Below, piece after piece: positions 45,341-54,568 of a stretch of DNA of 64,000 bases. The notes under the pieces are model-generated. The model searched no databases. It worked only from the letters and a program-made list of their open reading frames with translations, and had not been told where the DNA came from. The stretch is taken from assembly GCF_000718165.1 (NCBI RefSeq), contig NZ_JOEY01000037.1, forward strand, positions 65,218 through 129,217, read 5' to 3'. The position numbers and the translations under genes were made by a program. Position 1 is the first letter of the stretch. Every line of letters begins with the position of its first letter. This stretch comes from Streptomyces fulvoviolaceus. GTDB lineage: Bacteria > Actinomycetota > Actinomycetes > Streptomycetales > Streptomycetaceae.

Positions 45341-46273
45341 TCACTCCGCCACCCCCAGCGCACCGGCGAGCATCGGCCACGACGCGGTGAACTCCTGTTT
45401 CCAGTAGGCCCAGCTGTGTCCTCCTCCTGCGTAGAAGTGGGTCGTGACCGGGATGCCGAGCAGCGCCAGCGTGTCGGTGAAGGCGTGGGCGGAGGGCCAC
45501 AGGGCGCTCTCCAGCGCCTCGGGCAGCCAGTCCCCGGTGCCGCCGGCAAGCCCGCTGCCGTTGGAGACGTACAGGGCGGTGCCGCGCAGCCCCTTGGCGC
45601 GGGCCCGCGGGTTGAAGTCGCGCCAGGTGAGGAGATTCAGGAGCGGACTGCCCCAGAGGGAGTGGGCTGCCAGGTTCTCGCGGGCCACGATGGCGTCCAT
45701 CAAGGTGGGCACACCGGGTGCGGTGGTGTCGAGGATTCCGCTGTAGGAGGCCGCCGCGGCGAACGCCCCCGGATGACGTGCCGTGTGCGCCATCGCCCCG
45801 TAGCCACCGGTGGACACCCCTGCCACGACCCGTACACCGGACGCCCGGTAGTCGCGGGCGAGCAGCGCGGGGACCTCCTCGACCTGGAAGGTCTCGTAGT
45901 CGGGGCCGCTGCGCCAGGCGGTGGGAATGCCGGTGGGGCCCGCGTCCGGCATCGCCACGATCAGGTCCCGGCCCTCGGTGAAGGCCTCGATGTCCGTCTC
46001 CCGGGTCCAGGACGTGTAGTCGTCGTGGGCGCCGTGCAGCAGATACAGGACGGGGTAGGTCCGGCCGGGCTGCGTGTCGAAGCCCGACGGCAGGATCAGC
46101 CGTACCGGCGCACTGCCGCCCAGGGCGGCGGAGGACAAGGACACGTCGAGTGTGCGCGGCCCGAGTCGCGTGGCGGCGGTGGCAGGCCGGGCGCCGAACA
46201 GGACGGCCAGACCGGCGGCCGCCGCGGCCTTGGTGACGGTGCGTCGGGACACTCCGGTGGTGCGGTGGGGCAT
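45341..46273 (-). CDS. Tat-exported Ag85-fold esterase (PF00756)
   Basis: A 310-aa protein with a Tat signal (SRRTVTKAAAAAG, Arg10-Arg11, cleavage near ATA-AT) and an esterase D/Ag85 alpha/beta fold. The nucleophile is Ser154 in AGVSTGGYGAM, the general base His286 in AGGGHSWAYW; VLYLLHGAHDDYTSW carries the oxyanion strand. In mycobacteria the Ag85 (Fbp) proteins of this fold move mycolates to trehalose or arabinogalactan. Here the enzyme starts 16 bases after the PKS stop and is probably translated from the same mRNA, so a transferase or hydrolase acting on the PKS product outside the membrane is the obvious idea. GGAGAG precedes ATG 46273. Confidence 0.85.
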   Translation of the reverse strand: MPHRTTGVSRRTVTKAAAAAGLAVLFGARPATAATRLGPRTLDVSLSSAALGGSAPVRLILPSGFDTQPGRTYPVLYLLHGAHDDYTSWTRETDIEAFTEGRDLIVAMPDAGPTGIPTAWRSGPDYETFQVEEVPALLARDYRASGVRVVAGVSTGGYGAMAHTARHPGAFAAAASYSGILDTTAPGVPTLMDAIVARENLAAHSLWGSPLLNLLTWRDFNPRARAKGLRGTALYVSNGSGLAGGTGDWLPEALESALWPSAHAFTDTLALLGIPVTTHFYAGGGHSWAYWKQEFTASWPMLAGALGVAE

Positions 46274-46289
46274 GGCGGCTCTCCTCGGA

Positions 46290-49200
46290 TCACGTGCGGT
46301 GGGTGCCCTCGGCGAGCTCCCGCCGCAGATGGGCGGCGATCTCGTCGACGTGCGGCGGGTCGAGCAGCGACAGATGGTGCCCCGCGACCGGTACGACCGT
46401 CAGGCGCGGGCATACCTCGTCCCACCCGAGCGCCTCGTCGTCCCGTTCGTACGCGGGGTCGCGCACGGTGTGCGGAGCGGGCTCGGTGGCCCGGTACAGC
46501 ACCACACGCCCGCCGTGGCGGCGGGGGCGGTGGGCCTCGCCGGTCCGCAGGTCCAGGTAGGAGGCGCGCTGGTGTTCCAGTGCGGCCGACGGCACGGCGC
46601 CGGACGAGCGCAGGATCCGCAGCACGGTGTCGATGCGCTCGCCGTCGTCGTCCATCGCGACCAGTTCGTCGTACGGCAGTTCCAGCCGGACTCCGTAGGC
46701 GTCGGCGACATGGCGGGCGAAGCCTGTGAAGTGGGCGCGGATCCGGTCGGCCGGTGTGTGATCGGGCTGGGGGAGGGGCCGTACGGAGTCGATGAGCACC
46801 ACCAGCTCCACGTCCCGTCCCGCGGCGGTGAGCTGCCGTGCGGCCTCTTGGGCGACGAACCCGCCGAAGGACCAACCGGCCAGCAGGCAGGGCCCGTTGG
46901 GATGGGCGGTGGCGACGGCCTCGGCGTAGCGACGGGCCTTGTCGGTCACTGTGGGGGCGTCTTCGAGCCGCTCCAGGCCGTACACCGGGCGCTCGTCCCC
47001 GAGCCGCTCGGCGAGCGTCCGGTAGACGTCGGTCGTGCCGCCGGCGGCGTGGACGAGGAAGAGCGGGGCCCCGGAGCCCGAGGCGCGCAGAGTCCGCAGC
47101 GGGTGGGCCGACTCGCCTGTGGAGAGCGCCTGTTGGAGGAGATCGGAGACGTTGTCGACGGTGGCCGCGCCGAGCAGATCGCGCAGCGGCAGTTCGATCC
47201 GGAACTCGCCTTCCAGGGCGGTACGGATCCGGACGGCCATCAACGAGTCGAGGCCGAGGTCGGTGAGGGCGGTGGTGGGGGTGACGCGGGTCGCCGGGTG
47301 ACCGGTGACGGTGGCGATGTGGTGGCGCAGGCGGGCGGCGACGGAGGTGTCCTCCGGTGCGGCGGCCTCCTCGGAGGACACCGCTGTGGTGGGCGTCGTA
47401 CGCCCGTCCGTCCACCAGTGCCGGACGTGCCGCCAGCGGGGCGCGGGCAGGTCGATGACGCGCCCCGGTGGCAAGGGCAGGCGTCCGCCCGCGCAGTACA
47501 GGGCGCCCACCTGGGTGAGGAAGTCGGCGCAGCCGCAGGCGTCCCGGCGCAGCGTGCCGACGACGAGGGTCCCGGGAGCGGTGTCGGTGAGGGCCCGGGT
47601 CAGGACCGGGTGGGGCGAGATCTCGACGAAGGCGGTGTGGCCGTCGGCCGCGGCCGACGCGACGGCCTGGTCCAGACGCACGGGCCGCCGCAGGTTCGCG
47701 GCCCAGTGGGCGGCGTCGAACACGCAGTCGCCGCGTGGGTCGTCCAGGACGGTGGAGTAGACGGGGACGCGGGGCGGCCCGCCCTGGATGTGGTCCAGGG
47801 CGTCGGTCAACTCGGCCAGCAGTGGCTCGACTTGGGGCGAGTGTCCGGCACCGACGACCCGCATGGCGCGGGCGACGCGTCCTTGTCGCTCCAGCCGGCG
47901 TACGAGCCGGCCCACCGCCTCCTCCTCGCCGGTGACGACCTTCTGCCCGGGCGAGGAGTGGACGGCGACATGCACACCGGGGAACTCCTGGAACAGGGCG
48001 TCGAGTTCACCGTCGTCGAGGTCGACGACGGCCATCGCACCGCCGCGCAGCCCGCTGAGCAGCCGAGCCCGTAGGGCGACGACCCGGGCCGCGTCCGACA
48101 CGTCCAGCGCACCGGCGCACACCGCGGCGGCCACCTCGCCCAGGGAGTGGCCGATGACGGCGGCGGGTTCGACACCGTACGCACGCCACAGCTCGGCGAG
48201 CGCCACCTGGAGGCCGAACAGCACGGGCTGGGCCACCTCCAGACGGTCGAGATCACCGCCGGACGCGAGGTGTTCGTACAGGGACAGACCGCACTCCGCG
48301 GTCAGCTGCCCGTCGAGCTTCTCCACGATGGCGGCGAAGACGGGATCCTCGGCCAGCAGACGCTGCCCCATGCCGACCCACTGGCTGCCGTACCCGGAGA
48401 AGACCCACACCGGGCCGCGCCCCACGAGATCACGCTCACCGGTCACGACCCGGGCGTGCGAGCGGCCCTGCGTCAACGCGGCCAGCCCGTCCGCGAGTTC
48501 GGTACGGTCACCGGCGACCACCGCGGCACGCAGGGGACCTCGCCCGGCGCGCCCGGCGAGCGTACGGGCGATGTCGGCAGGCTGCGCGGCATGCCCCTGG
48601 GGCGTACCGAGCCAGTCGGCCAGCCGACCCGCGGTGTCCCGGACGCGTGCGGTGTCGAGGTCGGAGAGGAGGTGGAGGCGGGCGGCCGGCTCACCGGTCG
48701 GAGCCGCCGACGGCAGCACGCCGGGCCGCCATTCCTCCAGCACCGCATGGGCGTTGGCCCCGCTGAAACCGAACCCGGAGACCCCGGCGGTGGCCGTCCC
48801 GCCGTAACGCGGCCACGGCTCGCACTCGGACACCACCCGCAGTCGTACGTCGTCCAGGGAACTGCCTCCGGTGCAGTGCAGGGACGGCGGAACGAGGTCG
48901 TGGTGCAGTGCGAGGACCGTCTTGACCAGCCCGGCGATGCCCGCGGCGGACTCCAGATGGCCGAGGTTGCCCTTGACGGAACCGAGGAGCAGTGGCTGAT
49001 CCGGGTCGCGGTCCGCACCGAGCACCCTGCCGAGCGCACCCGCCTCGATCGGGTCGCCGAGGGGGGTACCGGTGCCGTGCGCCTCGACGTGGTCGACGTG
49101 CCCCGGGGGGAGCCCGGCCCGCGCGTACGCCGTCGTCAGAAGAGCCTGCTGGGCCGCGGGGTTGGGAGCCAGGAGGCCGTTGGAACGGCCGTCGGAGTTG

Positions 49201-50270
49201 ACGGCCGTGGCGCGGATGACGGCGAGGACCCGGTCGCCGTCCCGCTCGGCGTCGGACAGCCGCTTCAGAAGCACGGCCGCGCATCCCTCGCCGCGTCCGA
49301 TGCCGTCGGCTGCCGCCGAGAAGGGCTTGCACCGCCCGTCCGGCGCGAGAGCGCCCGCCCGCCGGAACGCGACGGTCACGGCGGGGGAGAGCAGCACGTT
49401 GACCCCTGCGGCGATCGCGGTGTCGCTCTCGCCCGTGCGCAGGCTGACACAGGCGTGGTGCACGGCGACCAGCGAGGAGGAACAGGCGGTGTCGACGGCC
49501 ATGCTCGGCCCGCGGGCGTCCAGCACGTACGCCAGCCGGCCCGCGGCGACGCTCAGTGCCGCACCGGCCGGTGCCCAGGGATCCACGGCTGCCGGGTCGG
49601 CTCCGGTGAGCGAGCCGTACTCCGGGGCGGAGACTCCGACGAAGACACCCGTGGCGGTGCCGGCGAGGGACGCGGCAGGGACGGCGGCGTGGTCGAGGGC
49701 CTCGTGGACGACCTCCAGGAGGATCCGCTGCTGCGGATCCATCACCGCGGCCTCGCGCGGGGTGATGCGGAAGAAGTCCGCGTCGAACCCGGCGATGTCG
49801 TCGAGGTAACCGCCGTAGGGAAGGGCGTCGGCGGGCGGGAAGGCGGTGAAGTCGCGCCAGCGGTCCTCGGGGACCCGCCGGATCGCATCCACGCCCTCGC
49901 TCAGCAACCGCCAGTAGTCGCCCGGGCCGTGCACACCCCCGGGCAGCCGGCACCCGACCCCGATGACGGCGACGGGCTCGCCGGGCAGCCCGGGTGCCAC
50001 TGGGGGAGTGGCCTGTGCCTTTGCCGCGGTACGGCCGCACAGATGCGCCACCAGGGCATCTCCGGTGGGCGCCTCCCACAGCAGCGTCGCCGGCAGTTCA
50101 CGGCCCGTGGCCCTGGAGAGCTCACCGGCCAGGACGACCGCGTCCCGCGAGGACATGCCGAGGTCCGCCAGCGGCCGGTCCATCGGGACGTCCTCGGCGG
50201 CCGTGCCGCTCCAGGCGGCCACCCGGTCCAGGATCAGACGGCGTAACGCGCTCTCGTCGGCGGCCCTCAT
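46290..50270 (-). CDS. Pks13-like type I polyketide synthase, ACP-KS-AT-ACP-TE
   Basis: The 1326-aa synthase has the rare order ACP-KS-AT-ACP-TE of mycobacterial Pks13. N-terminal ACP: LADLGMSSRDAV, phosphopantetheine Ser41. KS: Cys263 in DTACSSSL, His398 in EAHGTGT and His438 in KGNLGH. AT: Ser709 in GHSLGE. C-terminal ACP: Ser1009 in LGLDSL. TE: Ser1134 in AGWSFGG, His1298. No KR, DH or ER. In Pks13 the N-ACP takes an acyl chain from FadD32, the AT takes a carboxyacyl chain, and the KS makes an alpha-alkyl beta-keto acid. It is about 400 aa shorter than Pks13. The ATG overlaps the FAAL stop (ATGA). Codon 9 is TTA (50244-50246). Confidence 0.92.
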   Translation of the reverse strand: MRAADESALRRLILDRVAAWSGTAAEDVPMDRPLADLGMSSRDAVVLAGELSRATGRELPATLLWEAPTGDALVAHLCGRTAAKAQATPPVAPGLPGEPVAVIGVGCRLPGGVHGPGDYWRLLSEGVDAIRRVPEDRWRDFTAFPPADALPYGGYLDDIAGFDADFFRITPREAAVMDPQQRILLEVVHEALDHAAVPAASLAGTATGVFVGVSAPEYGSLTGADPAAVDPWAPAGAALSVAAGRLAYVLDARGPSMAVDTACSSSLVAVHHACVSLRTGESDTAIAAGVNVLLSPAVTVAFRRAGALAPDGRCKPFSAAADGIGRGEGCAAVLLKRLSDAERDGDRVLAVIRATAVNSDGRSNGLLAPNPAAQQALLTTAYARAGLPPGHVDHVEAHGTGTPLGDPIEAGALGRVLGADRDPDQPLLLGSVKGNLGHLESAAGIAGLVKTVLALHHDLVPPSLHCTGGSSLDDVRLRVVSECEPWPRYGGTATAGVSGFGFSGANAHAVLEEWRPGVLPSAAPTGEPAARLHLLSDLDTARVRDTAGRLADWLGTPQGHAAQPADIARTLAGRAGRGPLRAAVVAGDRTELADGLAALTQGRSHARVVTGERDLVGRGPVWVFSGYGSQWVGMGQRLLAEDPVFAAIVEKLDGQLTAECGLSLYEHLASGGDLDRLEVAQPVLFGLQVALAELWRAYGVEPAAVIGHSLGEVAAAVCAGALDVSDAARVVALRARLLSGLRGGAMAVVDLDDGELDALFQEFPGVHVAVHSSPGQKVVTGEEEAVGRLVRRLERQGRVARAMRVVGAGHSPQVEPLLAELTDALDHIQGGPPRVPVYSTVLDDPRGDCVFDAAHWAANLRRPVRLDQAVASAAADGHTAFVEISPHPVLTRALTDTAPGTLVVGTLRRDACGCADFLTQVGALYCAGGRLPLPPGRVIDLPAPRWRHVRHWWTDGRTTPTTAVSSEEAAAPEDTSVAARLRHHIATVTGHPATRVTPTTALTDLGLDSLMAVRIRTALEGEFRIELPLRDLLGAATVDNVSDLLQQALSTGESAHPLRTLRASGSGAPLFLVHAAGGTTDVYRTLAERLGDERPVYGLERLEDAPTVTDKARRYAEAVATAHPNGPCLLAGWSFGGFVAQEAARQLTAAGRDVELVVLIDSVRPLPQPDHTPADRIRAHFTGFARHVADAYGVRLELPYDELVAMDDDGERIDTVLRILRSSGAVPSAALEHQRASYLDLRTGEAHRPRRHGGRVVLYRATEPAPHTVRDPAYERDDEALGWDEVCPRLTVVPVAGHHLSLLDPPHVDEIAAHLRRELAEGTHRT

Positions 50271-51997
50271 CCCTGGCTCCCCACCGCGTAGGCGCCCGCC
50301 AGATACCGCTCCCGGGTCCGCGCCCGCGACACCTTGCCGCTGGAGGTACGCGGCACGGTGCCCGGAGGGACGAGGACGATGTCGGCGAGCCGCAGCCCGT
50401 GCCGCCCGGAGACGGCCGCCCGCACGGCACGCACCAGCTCCGGTACGTCGATCCGGGCGAGGCTCGTCGTCCGCACGTGCTCGGCCACCACGACCACCCG
50501 CTCACCGGAGCCGCCCGGTACACCGAAGGCGGCGAGCCGGTCCCGCCGTACGGCCGGATGCGCGTCCTGCGCCGTGCCCTCCACGTCCTGCGGGTAGTGG
50601 TTGCGGCCGTCGACGACGATGAGGTCCTTCAGACGCCCCGTGACGATCAACTGCCCGTCCAGGACCGTCCCCAGATCACCGGTGCGCAGCCAGGAACCCG
50701 GGGCGCCCGGGAGCACGGCGCCGAACACGCGCCGGGTGTGCTCGTCCTGTCCCCAGTAGCCGCGCCCCACATTGGGACCCTGCACCAGGATCTCGCCGAC
50801 CTCCCCCTCGGACAGGACGGCATGGCTCACGGGATCGGCGATACGGACCCGCTGCCCCGCCGGAGTGCCGCAGCCCGCCAGCACCACGGCCCTGGGGTCG
50901 TCGGGCCGCGCGGGCAGGGCCTTCCCGGCGGCGAGGGCGTCGCGGTCGAGTGCGAACCGGCCGAGCGGCTGCCCGGGGCGGGAGGCACTGACGAAGACAG
51001 TGGCCTCGGCGAGCCCGTACGACGGACAGTGGACGTCCGGTGCGAGCCCCTGTCCGGCGAAGGCGGCGTGGAAGCGGTCGGCCGTGTGAAGGCGGACCGG
51101 CTCGCTCCCGTTGATCAGAGCGGCGACGCCGTCCAGCCGCAGATCCGCCTTCTGCGCGTCGGTCACGGTCGACGTGCAGTAGTCGTAGGCGAAGTTGGGT
51201 GCCGCGCTCAGCGCGCGCGGATGCGCGGCCAACAGCCTTAGCCAGCGCACCGGTTCGTGCAGGAACGCGGCCGGATCCATGAGCACTGACAGCAGACCCC
51301 GCACCACCGGGGCGGCGACACTCAGGACGAGCCCCATGTCGTGGTAGAGCGGCAGCCAGCCCACGCAGGTCACCGGACGGGTGTCGGCACCGTAGGCGGA
51401 CAGCGCCTGGCGGGCGTTGGCGACGACGTTGGCGTGGCTGATCTCCACGCCGGCCGGGGTGCGGGTCGAGCCGGAGGTGTACTGGAGGTACGCGACCCTT
51501 TCGCCGACCGGCTGCCACGCTCCGGCGGCGGCGTCGGGCACCTGATCGACGGCGACGATCCGCACCGGCGTCTCATCGCAGAAATCCCGCACCGCCTCCA
51601 GGATTTGACTTGTCGTCACCACGACGGTCGCACCGGCATCGGCCAGGACGGCCGAGAGCCGCTCCGCCTGCCCGGGCAGATGGGGCGGATACAGCGGCAC
51701 GGCGACCAGGCCGGCGGCCAGCGCCCCCAGGAAGCCGGTGACGTACTCCGTCCCCTGCGGGCACAGCAGCGCGACCCGCGCCCCGGGCTCCGCCTCCGCG
51801 GCGAGCCGGGCGGCCACCGCCCGCATGCGCAGATCCAGACGCCGCCAGGTCAGCGTGCGGTGGACACCGCGCGAGTGCGCGGCGGGATGGTCGACGAAGG
51901 TGAACGCCCTGCGGTCGGGAGTGGTTTCGGCCCAGTGCCGCACGTACTCGGGCAGACTTCGGCACGTGGGGACGAGCGGGGGGCGGCGGCTGTCCAT
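50267..51997 (-). CDS. FadD32-like long-chain fatty acyl-AMP ligase (FAAL)
   Basis: A 576-aa adenylate-forming enzyme. The P-loop is YTSGSTRTPAG (173-183), the adenine-binding SYGLAEATVF follows at about 326, and Lys555 in RTSSGKVSR is the catalytic lysine. RNHYPQDVE near 465-473, in place of an acyl-CoA-ligase motif, marks a FAAL: it makes acyl-AMP and hands the acyl group to an ACP instead of CoA. The natural partner is the N-terminal ACP of the PKS encoded next, with ATGA overlap. AGGAG lies upstream of ATG 51997. It precedes the PKS and follows the carboxyltransferase, as in the fadD32-pks13-accD4 group, though in different order. Confidence 0.92.
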   Translation of the reverse strand: MDSRRPPLVPTCRSLPEYVRHWAETTPDRRAFTFVDHPAAHSRGVHRTLTWRRLDLRMRAVAARLAAEAEPGARVALLCPQGTEYVTGFLGALAAGLVAVPLYPPHLPGQAERLSAVLADAGATVVVTTSQILEAVRDFCDETPVRIVAVDQVPDAAAGAWQPVGERVAYLQYTSGSTRTPAGVEISHANVVANARQALSAYGADTRPVTCVGWLPLYHDMGLVLSVAAPVVRGLLSVLMDPAAFLHEPVRWLRLLAAHPRALSAAPNFAYDYCTSTVTDAQKADLRLDGVAALINGSEPVRLHTADRFHAAFAGQGLAPDVHCPSYGLAEATVFVSASRPGQPLGRFALDRDALAAGKALPARPDDPRAVVLAGCGTPAGQRVRIADPVSHAVLSEGEVGEILVQGPNVGRGYWGQDEHTRRVFGAVLPGAPGSWLRTGDLGTVLDGQLIVTGRLKDLIVVDGRNHYPQDVEGTAQDAHPAVRRDRLAAFGVPGGSGERVVVVAEHVRTTSLARIDVPELVRAVRAAVSGRHGLRLADIVLVPPGTVPRTSSGKVSRARTRERYLAGAYAVGSQG

Positions 51998-52070
51998 CGG
52001 GCATGGCTCCTCACGTCGTGCGATACGGCGTCGCGAAACGTCTGCGATCGGCTGGGGAGGGACGGACCGG

Positions 52071-53624
52071 TCAGAGCGGGATGTTGCCGTGCCGGCGCTC
52101 CGGCATCGGGGCACGCTTGCCGCGCAGCGCACGCAGGGCACGGCAGATCTGGGCGCGGGTGTCACTCGGGGCGATCACGGCATCGACGTAGCCGCGCTCG
52201 GCGGCCAGATAGGGCGTGCCGTACGTGCTCTCGTACGAGGCGACGAGACGGGCCCGCAGCGCCTCGGGGTCGGCGGCGGCCGCGAGTTCACGCCGGTGCA
52301 GGACACCCACCGCGCCCTCGGCGCCCATCACGGCGATCCGCGCGGTGGGCCAGGCGAAGTTGAGGTCGGCGCCCAGGTGCTTGGAGCCCATCACCGCGTA
52401 CCCGCCGCCGTACGCCTTGCGCACCACCACCGTGACCTTCGGGACGGTCGCCTCGGCATAGGCGTACAGCAGCTTGGCGCCGCGCCGGATGATCCCGGCC
52501 TGCTCCTGACGGACGCCGGAGAGATAGCCCGGGACGTCGGCGAAGGTCAGCAACGGGATGCCGAACGCGTCGCAGAACCGTACGAAGCGCGCGGCCTTCT
52601 CGGAGGCGTCGATGTCCAGGACTCCGGCCGCGTGCAGCGGCTGGTTGGCGACGACCCCGACGGGATGTCCCTCCACGAGGGCCAGCGCGCAGATGATGTT
52701 CGGCGCGAACAGCTCCTGGACCTCGAGGAGTTCGCCGCCGTCGACGACCGCGCGCAGGACGTCGCGCATGTCGTAGGCCTGCCCGAGCCGGTCCGGCACG
52801 ATGTCGTCGAGCGGCACGTCGACGGGCACCGGAGCGGGCGCGTACTGCGGGGGCCGCTCCAGGTTGTTGGCGGGCAGGTACGACAGCAGGTCGCGTACGG
52901 TGTCCAGGGCCTCCACCTCGTCGGCGGCGAGGAAGTGGGCGTTGCCGTTGAGGGAGTTGCTGGTGCGGGCGCCGCCCAGCTCCTCGGCGCTGGTGCGCTC
53001 CCCGGTGACCGCCTCGATGACGTCGGGGCCGGTGACGAACATGTGCGAGGCGCCGTCCACCATCACGGTGAAGTCGGTGATGGCCGGCGAGTACGCGGCC
53101 CCACCGGCGCACGGCCCGAGGACGACGGAGATCTGCGGGATCACCCCGGACGCCTGCACGTTGCGGCGCACCAGCTCGGCGTAGAGGGCGAGCGAGGTGA
53201 CGCCCTCCTGGATGCGGGCGCCGCCGCCGTCGTTGAGCCCGATGACCGGGCAACCGGTCTTCAGGGCGAGGTCCATGAGGGCGACGGTCTTCTCGCCGAA
53301 GGCCTCGCCCATGCTGCCGCCGAAGACCGTCGAGTCCTGGGCGAACACACAGACCGGACGGCTGTCGACGGTGCCGTACCCGGTGACCACCCCGTCTCCG
53401 TACGGCCGACGGGCACCGTCCCCGGCGGGCCGGGCCCGGACGAACAGCCCGGTCTCGGAGAACGACCCCGCGTCCAGCAGCAGGTCGATCCGCTCCCGGG
53501 CACTGAACTGACCTCGTCTTCTGGGCCCGTTCCCGGCCACCGCCTGTGCCCTGCGGGTCTCCAGCGCGAGGACGCGGTCGGTGGTGCGGTCGGGCACATG
53601 GATCGTCGTCACCTCTAGTGTCAC
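52071..53624 (-). CDS. Acyl-CoA carboxylase carboxyltransferase (AccD4-like beta subunit)
   Basis: A 517-aa carboxyltransferase with the two crotonase-like halves. The biotin/acyl-CoA sites are FGEKTVALMDLALKTGCP and GGGARIQEG in the first half, and DVPGYLSGVRQEQAGIIR and YGGGYAVMGSKHLGAD in the second. It should transfer CO2 from a biotinylated alpha subunit, not encoded here, to an acyl-CoA. In mycobacteria AccD4 carboxylates the C24-26 chain for Pks13. GTG 53624 lies five bases after GGAGG and is preferred. It is the first gene of the operon; the FAAL gene starts 73 bases later. Confidence 0.88.
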   Translation of the reverse strand: MTLEVTTIHVPDRTTDRVLALETRRAQAVAGNGPRRRGQFSARERIDLLLDAGSFSETGLFVRARPAGDGARRPYGDGVVTGYGTVDSRPVCVFAQDSTVFGGSMGEAFGEKTVALMDLALKTGCPVIGLNDGGGARIQEGVTSLALYAELVRRNVQASGVIPQISVVLGPCAGGAAYSPAITDFTVMVDGASHMFVTGPDVIEAVTGERTSAEELGGARTSNSLNGNAHFLAADEVEALDTVRDLLSYLPANNLERPPQYAPAPVPVDVPLDDIVPDRLGQAYDMRDVLRAVVDGGELLEVQELFAPNIICALALVEGHPVGVVANQPLHAAGVLDIDASEKAARFVRFCDAFGIPLLTFADVPGYLSGVRQEQAGIIRRGAKLLYAYAEATVPKVTVVVRKAYGGGYAVMGSKHLGADLNFAWPTARIAVMGAEGAVGVLHRRELAAAADPEALRARLVASYESTYGTPYLAAERGYVDAVIAPSDTRAQICRALRALRGKRAPMPERRHGNIPL

Positions 53625-54133
53625 AGCCACCTCCGAAGTGGCCTTCGAATATGGCAGCGCAGCGGGGGCGGGCCGAGCCGAACGCCCGTGCGTTTGCGTG
53701 AGGTGAGTCCTGAGGGGGCGGCCTTCGTCCGCGGGTGACAAGGGTCTGTGCGGGACGAGGGCGTCTCCTGTGCACTGCTTTTGAGACAAACTGGCTGGAG
53801 AAAAGGTGCAGACCTAATCCGTGGCGCGCTCTTTTCGCAGGCCGTGCGGCGCTGAAGCCCGGCGTCGAAGTACGCGAATGAGTCAGTGTCAGGAAACGAA
53901 TCGACCCGCCGGTTGATAGTTCAACGGGCGCGCTGCAAGAATCCCCACCCGACCCCGTCGTCACCCATCGACGTACAGGTCGGCTGCCGAACAGGGCCCC
54001 CAGTCCGCCGCAATTCCAATAGCGCGAATTTCGGATTCACGAACCCCCCACAAAGTCCGCACAGAGCACGACTGCGGCGTGCCCTCGCACGCCTTCCGGT
54101 TGCGCGGCACGAAGCAGCAAAGAAGGTGCATCG
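53625..54133. other. Promoter region of the PKS operon, no gene
   Basis: These 509 bases separate the carboxyltransferase start from the divergent DUF485 gene. No open frame keeps coding bias. A short inverted repeat CGAAG/CTTCG lies at 53634-53647 next to the carboxyltransferase start, and a loose GTTGA/TCAAC palindrome at about 53912-53925. No clear -35/-10 pair was found. Such a long leader is a plausible place for regulator sites. Confidence 0.45.
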
Positions 54134-54568
54134 GTGTCACGGCACTCCACACGGTTCGGCTCCCCGCCGCCCTACTCCCCGACGCCCCCCGAACAGGCGG
54201 AGCGGCAACAGGTGTCGCGCGACCCCGCATACCAGTCGCTCCGCCGCATCCGCCGGCGCTTCGGAGTCAGAGCGACGGCTGTCGCCGTCGGCGGATTCCT
54301 GCTGTACGTCCTGCTGTCGAGCTTTGTACCCGGCCTGATGAACCAGCCCCTGATCGGTCACCTCACCGTCGGACTGGCCCTGGGCCTCGGGCAGTTCGTG
54401 CTGATGGCCGTGATCGTCTGGCGCTACCTCGTGCACATACGCACTCATGTCACACCGCTGGTCCGCGGCCTGCGGGGTCTCGCCCGCCAACACGAGGCCG
54501 CAGGGCGAGGGCGAGCGGTGCCCGGACCCGCCATGGCTCCCCGCGACGGGGAGTACCGCTCATGGTGA
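54134..54568 (+). CDS. DUF485 domain membrane protein
   Basis: A 144-aa protein with a disordered N-terminal part, then two membrane helices (ATAVAVGGFLLYVLLSSFV and LTVGLALGLGQFVLMAVIVW). DUF485 proteins are small partners of sodium/solute symporters such as ActP, as found here: the symporter gene overlaps the last codons by seven bases. DPAYQSLRR is the family opening. GTG 54134 follows AAAGAAGG. Confidence 0.88.
   Translation: MSRHSTRFGSPPPYSPTPPEQAERQQVSRDPAYQSLRRIRRRFGVRATAVAVGGFLLYVLLSSFVPGLMNQPLIGHLTVGLALGLGQFVLMAVIVWRYLVHIRTHVTPLVRGLRGLARQHEAAGRGRAVPGPAMAPRDGEYRSW

Noticed and set aside
46290..53624. Genuine mycolic acid synthesis
   Set aside because: No mycolate reductase, no very-long-chain FAS-II genes and no arabinogalactan genes are present; only the condensation module is similar.
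53625..54133. Promoter elements for the PKS operon
   Set aside because: No convincing -35/-10 pair could be picked by eye; the short palindromes are too weak to name.
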